Origin: Flammula alnicola
Taxonomy: Eukaryota > Basidiomycota > Agaricomycetes > Agaricales > Strophariaceae
Reading direction: 5' to 3'
Length of the DNA: 64,000 nt
NCBI GenBank assembly: GCA_015499995.1
Contig: JADNRV010000085.1
Location: 62,001-126,000, forward strand
Shown here one piece after another: positions 57,914 to 64,000 of this stretch. A model generated the notes under the pieces. The model did not search any database, was not told where the DNA came from, and saw nothing but the letters and a program-made list of their open reading frames with translations. Numbering within the stretch: position 1 is the first letter of the stretch; every line of letters begins with the position of its first letter. The position numbers were made by a program, and so were the translations under genes.

Positions 57914-58806
57914 CTACGAAATTCCAGCCAGTGCGTCCGAGCTACCTCCATCGAGATTCATTAAGAACCTCTGAATGTCAGTCACACTGAGGGTAGAACC
58001 TGTTTTGTTTTTCTGAAGGATTTCAAGAAAATCGGGGAATCCATATCTTAATGTCTTCCTGGCTTTCGCGAGTACGACTTCACGAATAGCGGGGAGACAA
58101 GGCACGAGATTTAAATCTATAACGTCAGAATGATGTTAATGGCAAAGTTGGCGAGTAGCTAAAAGGTCGATGTATCAGCTCACCTGCATCGTTGGTTTCG
58201 AGGGCTGAGCGAGCTAGATGCAGGAGAATGGCATGGAGGGCGTCTTCACCTGCAAGACGAGTTTGTCTACGAACTTGAACTGGAACTGTGATCTTAAGGG
58301 ATGTTACCGACGGAAACAAGCCAAGAAATTCAGCCCACGGCATCACAATGTGTGGTCCACAAGGCCACACCGCAAGGCTCTGCGTTTGCGCTAAGCTCCG
58401 CCGGGCAACTGATGCGAGGGATCTGAAGAAAGTTGACATGAGAGGGAGTCGCCAAGAATGGAAAGGTTCACGGTAATGGTACCATTGTACCGAGATGCGG
58501 AACCATAAGCCAGGCCATGGTTTTTCTCCATATTGATTGTGCATGATCACTCTATTCGCGTCGAGGCATGTATGCAGCGCGGTACTCTGGTAATCGTCAG
58601 GTTTCCACCTTCCGAACCAGCTTTCTATTCCACCGTTGAGCAACCCGAGGTCGCTTGGGACGCTACCGTGTGGGTTACCGTCAATCACACCTGAAAAATA
58701 AAGACTACATCCACGATGGGTGGTCAAGTGTGAAAGAAAACCCTCGATCCCGTACTGCTCTCCAACATAGCCGCGAAGACTAAGGGTGGTGAGGTTTAGA
58801 AGGTGA

Positions 58807-58852
58807 CACAAGAGGCAAACCTCAAGGCGGTTGAAAATGAACTGCCCTTGAG
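58807..58852. repeat. Left TIR and subterminal hairpin of element 2
   Basis: TIR at 58807-58823, overlapping a hairpin at 58821-58852 (CTCAAGGCGGTTG / AACTGCCCTTGAG around AAAAT). Confidence 0.85.
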
Positions 58853-59070
58853 TCGGTTGTTAGGTCGGCAGTAGGGCGGTTGGTACTTATTTGCAATGCA
58901 ATGTGTGAGCCGGGCCGTTTCATCTGAGACGCGATCACGAGCTCGTCTTCGCAATCGTGAATCCTTTGTCTTTAAGTCGCGTAGTGCAGCGTGCGGCCAA
59001 CACATGTTTCTTCTTGTCAAATGCATTCATTTCCAATCTTTATCCTTGACCGTCATCGTCTCTGTCTCCG

Positions 59071-60704
59071 ATGGCGGACAGCGACCCAGACAATATTCAA
59101 ATGCACCCTCCTACACTGTCACCTGCTCCTAACCGGCCTTCACCTCGTCCCGGGCCTGACGATGCAGGACCTTCAAGCTCCGGGGCTAAACGCAAACGTC
59201 CCGTCGATGAGCCTGAAGCTAGTTCCTCACATTCGAAAAAACCACGCACTGGTTATGCTCCTCGTCCCAAGAAGCTGAAGAGACCTAGCGACTGGCATAT
59301 GAACAAAGGCGAGGTGCCAAAGGATGCAGAAAAGACAAAGGTGCATGTCGAGTGTTCCGTTCATTTAAAAAGTCTTACTCTTGTTTAGGTAGCACTTGAG
59401 CTTCACCTCCGTACCCTCTGGTGCCTGCCAGACCAGAATGCAATCCCACCTACAATCACCGATGATGATAAAGTGCCTTACACCAGACGCTTCTCCACTG
59501 AAGCGCAGGTGAGGAGCTCGGTGACTTCGAATCTCATGCAGAGTTCGGGCTACATCAATGATGCTCGAACATGAACACAGGATCTTCTGAAATCTCTACC
59601 GCCGGGCGGCCTCATTTCGAAAAATATCAAACGCATCGCTGAACCGCATCTCCTCCTTATGTTCCGGATGGTCGCTTGCTTTGGACTTCAGCAGTGGGCG
59701 CCTGACATCCTGAGTGGTGACCCAGATTCAATGTACAACCTTCTCCATGAGCACATTGCCCTCTCGACTTTCGAACAGGTGGCAGGTGCTTTCGGCTACT
59801 CGTTCACGGGGATAAATCTGTCGTTTATCTATGACTTTCCCCTGATGCGTAGACTCTACCGAAGCTTCGTCTTCTCTTACATGCATGGCATTGTGAAGTT
59901 AGAGGTGAAGACTCCAGGGGGCGTGGCGAAAAGCAAGAAGATGGGTAATGTATTCAAGCGTAGGAAAGAAGTATGTGTTCATTCTTTTTTTGTATATTAA
60001 ACAGTGAACTGATCAACGTCCACAGCTCAAGGATGGCAGAGTTGACGTAACCAAGGCAGAAGGTTTCAATTTACGGGTTCTTTCTTTGTCTAAGGAGACT
60101 GCGGCGCATTCAGATGACGAGTTGGTGGAGGTTCCCAACGCAGACAGCTCGGGCATGGAGCTGGCGTACCATATTACAGAGAAGGAGGGTCGATCAGCCA
60201 AAGTCACCAAGTTCTACAGAAACCTGCTTGATAAGAAGCGTCGCCAGATGGCTGAAAGAAAGGGAAAACATCTCAAGTTGACCACTACTTTATTTTTCTC
60301 ATTCCGTTAACTGACCTAACCATTTTTCTAGGCAAGAACGTCGTCGGGAAGAGCCACAGCCTTCAAAACCTTCCAGGCTCAAAACTCTGCCCAAGAAGGT
60401 CCCGGTTGACTGGTTTGAACCCATCTACTGGAATAATGCTCTAACGCTTCGCGAACGTGCACACTATATCAAGGACGGCATTCACATTGCACTGCCCCTG
60501 GAGGAATTCTGTATGACATGGGAAGAATGTGCTAAATGGAAGAATATGCCAGAGAAGGATTTCATGGAGGCCTATGGAGATGCAGTCTTAAAGGAGTATA
60601 ATATCCCTACCGAGGAAGAATTGGAACAGCTTGAGAAATGGGAGGAGGAGGAGGAGGAGGAGGAAGTCGAGCAACATATCGATCTGACAGATAGCGGTGA
60701 ATAG
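59071..60704 (+). pseudogene. ORF1 of element 2, paralogue of 11911-13556, with one nonsense codon
   Basis: Same exon plan as ORF1 of element 1: exon 1 is 59071-59340, intron 48 nt, then VALELHLRTLWCLPDQN. Conserved blocks are PKKLKRPSDWHMNKGEVPKD, QWAPDILSGDPDSMYNLLHE, VPVDWFEPIYWNNALTLRER and an acidic tail (EEEEEEEV). The frame meets TGA at 59572-59574 (DART-stop-TQDLL) where element 1 reads DDARIRVERLL. No other break was seen, so the lesion is young or the gene uses another exon boundary. The tail ends HIDLTDSGE. Confidence 0.8.
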
Positions 60705-60865
60705 GATATGCATTTCTTTTATATTTACTTCGTAAAGCAATGGATTGATTCCAATTTACGCTACCAACCCAATATTCTCGCAACCTCCCTCTTGCTTCGG
60801 TTTGCGTGATGCACCACCAATGACCCACGGTGCTTGAGCATCGTTGTCGGTGTTGCTCTGAGGCA

Positions 60866-61912
60866 TCATCGGCGGGTGTCAGAACATGTTCCCAGACCGC
60901 CGGAGCGCGGGCCCAGGTTAATCGTCCAATTGTTGTTGTACGCGCTGAACAGGAGTTCCATCGAGGACCGCTTGGAGTGCAGCATCGATGATGAGGCAGA
61001 GCTGTACCCGTACTCGTAGGTCATCTGGGTGGTCGAATGAGGGCCAAGGGTAGGAGAGGCCTCAGACAGGCGAGGTGCAGGCAGAAGGGGTATCCTCAAA
61101 AGGACGGTTTTGGGCGGGTGCAACCTGTGAAGTGCAGCCCTCAGCACCATGAGAGTTGCGCATGCTCTTCAGTCGGGGTCACTTGTACTATTAGGAAGAG
61201 AGGAAATTAATTAATAGTAGTGCAAGAGAAATAAAACTTATATCACGAACCTGCTTGGAGTATTCGAACACTCCGCCTTGATACCTCCAGGAGCCAAATT
61301 ACCCAGCCCTGAGCCACTGCCACACAGGACAGCAGGGTTCAGGCTTGTCGCAGTGGCACTGGGTCCGAACGACCTGGTGGAAAACGTCTGCGTCCGCAGG
61401 GTGAGAGTTGGGTGCCCAGTAAGGGTGTTGGAGCAGGTGCCGTACATCAAGCTAACCTGCGAAGGGGCAACGGTCCCAAGCAAGAAGATATCGTTGACGA
61501 CTTGAGAAAGAGGAGGGATGTTCTTGAAGGTTGATGCCTTCCTAGCAGTGCTGGGGGCTGGGGATAGCTGGTCAAAATTCCCGTCGTTGCTGTTGATGCT
61601 GCTGTTGTCCTCATCATTGCCGACCACTGCCGATGACGAGACGGAGGCAACAGAAGAGACCGATGAAGCAAAGGAGGGTTTTCGAGCACTGAGAATGCCA
61701 ACGGAAGGGGTGGCGGAAGTGGAGACAGGGGTGGAGGCATTTCCTATCAAAGTGGTTAGGAGCAGTTCCTGTACAATAAGGCGACTGATGCTTACTGTGG
61801 TTCTGCCGCATCTCGTAGGCCTTATCTCCCATGCAGAGCGTTTGTTGTTGTGCTGTTCGCTGGTTTTCTGACGGCGTCTTTCACGGAACTGCATCCTTGT
61901 TGTGTTAGGCAT
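60866..61912 (-). CDS. Gene-like region in element 2, probably captured host DNA
   Basis: The minus strand has a long open Ser/Thr-rich stretch. A segment around 61240-61740 reads TPSVGILSARKPSFASSVSS, then STFKNIPPLSQVVNDIFLLG and SLMYGTCSNTLTGHPTLTLR. A further piece around 60866-61150 reads QMTYEYGYSSASSSMLHSKR. Small introns are likely near 61740 and 61200. I do not recognise the protein. Its place matches element 1: downstream of ORF1, opposite strand, inside the right TIR. That supports capture of unrelated host sequence. It may be a fragment rather than an expressed gene. Confidence 0.4.
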
Positions 61913-62283
61913 TTACGTAGGGCTGACCCTGCCTACAGCGGGTGTGCTGTAGGTTTCTGGGTGCTGGAAGTTTTCGTGGGCGAGCCTCGGTGGCGTAGTC
62001 AAATCACCTCCGACGTGTTCCTTCGTACGTTCATCGGTTCATTATTCCTCGCAATTGTAACAGGAATCAACGGCGTTGACGACCATCGTAAAAGTATTGG
62101 CCAGGCGGGGGTTATGTTGTGGTAAGAGTGAAGACAGGGCACAACCAAGGCGTAATGTTGGTTGAGCGAAGAGTTCCCGGGCATCACGTGCATAATTACC
62201 TGCTTTGGATTAAGGTTTTCGACGGAATCTACGACGACCTGATAACCGCGCTACAAACGCATTGATAACCGACTTACAAACGA

Positions 62284-62330
62284 CTCAAGGGCAGTTGAAC
62301 ATCAACTGCCCTTGAGGTTTGCCCCTTGTG
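62284..62330. repeat. Right TIR and subterminal hairpin of element 2
   Basis: The hairpin at 62284-62316 has perfect 14-bp arms (CTCAAGGGCAGTTG / CAACTGCCCTTGAG) around AACAT. The TIR ends at 62330. Confidence 0.88.
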
Positions 62331-63214
62331 TGAACGCCGACCGGTGGTGGCCCAGTAGGAGTTCCGACTCTGACGGAATTTTTGATCGTCAAGTCGATAA
62401 GGTTCGGCATAGAGCGCAAAATCTCCAGCCATCTCGTGAAATGAGGGCAGGCTTGTTCTTGTTCGAGATCAACCACAGAGAGGACGCTGAGATTTCGGTA
62501 GAACGGAACGTCGAAATTTGGGGCAACATGGCAGAGTTCGAGGACACGTAATTTTGGGGCCATCCACTCGGGATGTTTGAACAATGGCCAGTCTGGACGC
62601 GGACCATTGTATCTCATCCAAGGTTTCACAACAATATCCCTATTTAGGCACAACCGTTCGAGAGATGGAAGCCGTTTCTCAAACACATCGTTAAGATAGC
62701 GGGATCGGTCTTCAGGCCCAGGAAAGAAGTCATAGGAGATGATGTGGAGTTCAAATGATTTGACTCTGTCCAACATATGCATAATCGCCTTGAGATTGGG
62801 TTGCTCCCATTCACGTATCGTCCTATGTCGAGCTATGATGCTAAGACCTTGAGATCCGGAGCGTTCCAAAAGAAGGCTGAACCATAAAGGAGGGTTTCTG
62901 CTGCAATCAAGCATCTCGTTCCAAAATGCAGATGATCCAAGCGCGATTTCTCTCCAAAGGCGGCAAATCTGGGAAGCGGCTACCGCGTCTTTACGGGTTA
63001 CTTTCGAGCGATTCGTGGCTTTGTAGACGTTGCGTGGCTTGTCATCCAAAAGGAGAAAAAATATCTTCAACAAGACCTCGACAGGAAGAACCGAGATAGG
63101 AGGCGAAAACGTCACTGGTGCACCCAATCGAGCGAGCCTGAGGCTCTCTCTCAGTTGTTCGACCTCCTGCCGAAGTCGTTGGACTTCGTTCGACTCGGAG
63201 GCAACGTCTGTCAT

Positions 63215-63781
63215 AACAAGATGATCTGCAACAAGTACTAATAGTATGATAAATGATAATCCGGGCGAAGAAACGAATTCACTCTAACCTGGATATCCAA
63301 AAAGCGGCAATTGTTCATTGACTGTTTTAGTCAACAAGAGAACTACTGTCTTCTCAAAAAAGTTGAACAAGATGCTGGTTCACGAGACTAGTAGTTCAAG
63401 TCGAGAAATGTATCTCTCTGAAATTCTGGATTCAAAAAGGATCGGCGATGAAGATGGAGTCCTCTACATTACCGTTAGCAGCAGGGACTAGGACAGATCG
63501 ACGTTAAGAGGGTTGTGACGGAAGATGTAGATGCAATATCAAGGAGATGACGATGAACGTGAACCACGTTTGAAGTTGAATGAACGCATGCAAAGAGAAG
63601 GATCTGGAATACAGTGACGCCAGTCACAGGAAGAGTCTTCCTTTGCCACGTTCGCAGCACGGGACAGGCATCGTGCTGTTCCAATAACAAGAAATGTCTC
63701 AAAAAACTGTGTTGACTGGTCTACAAAGGACCGAAAATCGGAAGGAGATTTGCCTTAAGAGCTGGCAAAAATAAAAACTAA
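63215..63781. other. Intergenic, no supported gene
   Basis: Promoter side of the interrupted F-box/LRR gene; short frames only. Confidence 0.45.
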
Positions 63782-63855
63782 TGGCCAACGTGGGGATCGA
63801 ACCCAAGACCTTCGCGTTATTAGCACGACGCTCTAACCAACTGAGCTAGTCGGCC
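63782..63855 (-). tRNA. tRNA-Ile (anticodon AAU)
   Basis: 74-nt cloverleaf on the minus strand: acceptor GGCCGAC/GTTGGCC, D-arm with AGTTGGTTA loop, anticodon loop CUAAUAA (anticodon AAU), T-loop TTCGATC, discriminator A. No intron. The outermost T-stem pair is a mismatch, otherwise standard. A and B box promoters are internal. Confidence 0.95.
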
Positions 63856-64000
63856 ATGTTGATGGTGAGATGTATGTACCTCTCACCAAAACAAAGTGAA
63901 CGATACTAAGCCACCTAACATCTAATTATAGCTACAAAGCCTTGAGGTTCCATTCGACGTCCATCAACCTTGGTCCATCTCATCTCCCTCTTCCGCCTGT
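63856..64000. other. Window edge, nothing assigned
   Basis: Too short to assign. Confidence 0.3.

Larger units (their letters stand above)
58807..62330. mobile_element. 3,524-bp non-autonomous CACTA-like element, element 2
   Basis: TIRs CACAAGAGGCAAACCTC (left) and the complement of CACAAGGGGCAAACCTC (right), with identical TSD TGA (58804-58806 and 62331-62333). Same TIR family, hairpins and ORF1 gene as element 1, but no transposase. It carries a disrupted ORF1 (+) and an opposite-strand gene-like region (about 60866-61912). It needs a transposase in trans; element 1 is a candidate source. It sits inside the F-box/LRR gene. Confidence 0.92.
57914..63214 (-). pseudogene. F-box/LRR gene split by a transposon insertion
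   Basis: The 5' part (63214 down to 62331) begins MTDVASESNEVQRLRQEVEQ, a short coiled coil, then an F-box (ISVLPVEVLLKIFFLLLDD, ASQICRLWREIALGSSAFW) and leucine-rich segments (LRVLELCHVAPNF, NLIDLTIKNSVRVG). The frame is cut at GVH by element 2. The 3' part resumes at 58806 in the matching frame (HLLNLTTLSLRGYVGEQYG), continues to 58194, and after a 77-nt intron (58117-58193) ends with 57914-58116 (LVPCLPAIREVVLAKARKTL ... ALAGIS). Removing the element plus one TGA restores ...PPPVGVHLLNLTTLSL... without a gap. It was therefore an intact gene, probably an SCF substrate receptor, until recently. No other lesion was seen. Confidence 0.85.

Overview
The window is nuclear DNA of a filamentous basidiomycete, almost certainly a mushroom-forming Agaricomycete; I cannot name the species. 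The signs are genes with many short introns (about 45-75 nt), Agaricomycete-type families (DUF6593, expanded F-box families, a repetitive GEAG-type protein family), CACTA/Plavaka-type (Tnp2) transposases and a eukaryotic tRNA-Ile. There are no operons. Exon structures were inferred by eye from frame, splice signals and protein-family continuity.

Layout. 1-7.8 kb: housekeeping pair, the 3' part of mitochondrial HSP78 (+) converging on an ankyrin/RCC1/BTB protein of the IBTK/Btb3 type (-). 9.7-11.1 kb: two members of a small lineage-specific family. 11.585-20.101 kb: a complete 8.5-kb CACTA-like element (TIR CACAAGGGGCAAACC, 3-bp TSD TCA) carrying an accessory gene (ORF1), a GC-rich probably captured gene, and a Tnp2-type transposase. 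21.7-30.3 kb: a minisatellite and a direct segmental duplication holding two F-box genes, separated by a family remnant and two MITE-like insertions with 8-bp TSDs. 30.7-31.7 kb: a 1-kb inverted-repeat element. 31.8-33.6 kb: a hypothetical gene. 34.2-39.4 kb: a second Tnp2 transposase next to captured fragments of a thiamine-biosynthesis gene and an Hsp70 gene. 40-43.5 kb: lineage-specific genes.

44.1-46.6 kb: squalene synthase (ERG9) divergent from a small conserved-looking gene. 48.9-56.4 kb: two paralogous membrane-protein genes flanking a DUF6593 gene and an F-box gene. 57.9-63.2 kb: an F-box/LRR gene cut in two by a second, 3.5-kb non-autonomous copy of the CACTA-like family (TSD TGA). 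Removing the element and one TSD restores the reading frame. 63.8 kb: tRNA-Ile(AAU).

The most notable story is the CACTA-like family. Both copies share TIRs, a subterminal hairpin at every end, an accessory gene (ORF1) that I cannot assign to a known family, and host-like coding DNA on the opposite strand downstream of ORF1. Only the large copy has the transposase. A plausible reading is a gene-capturing two-component system in which ORF1 plays a TnpA-like role; that role is inference.
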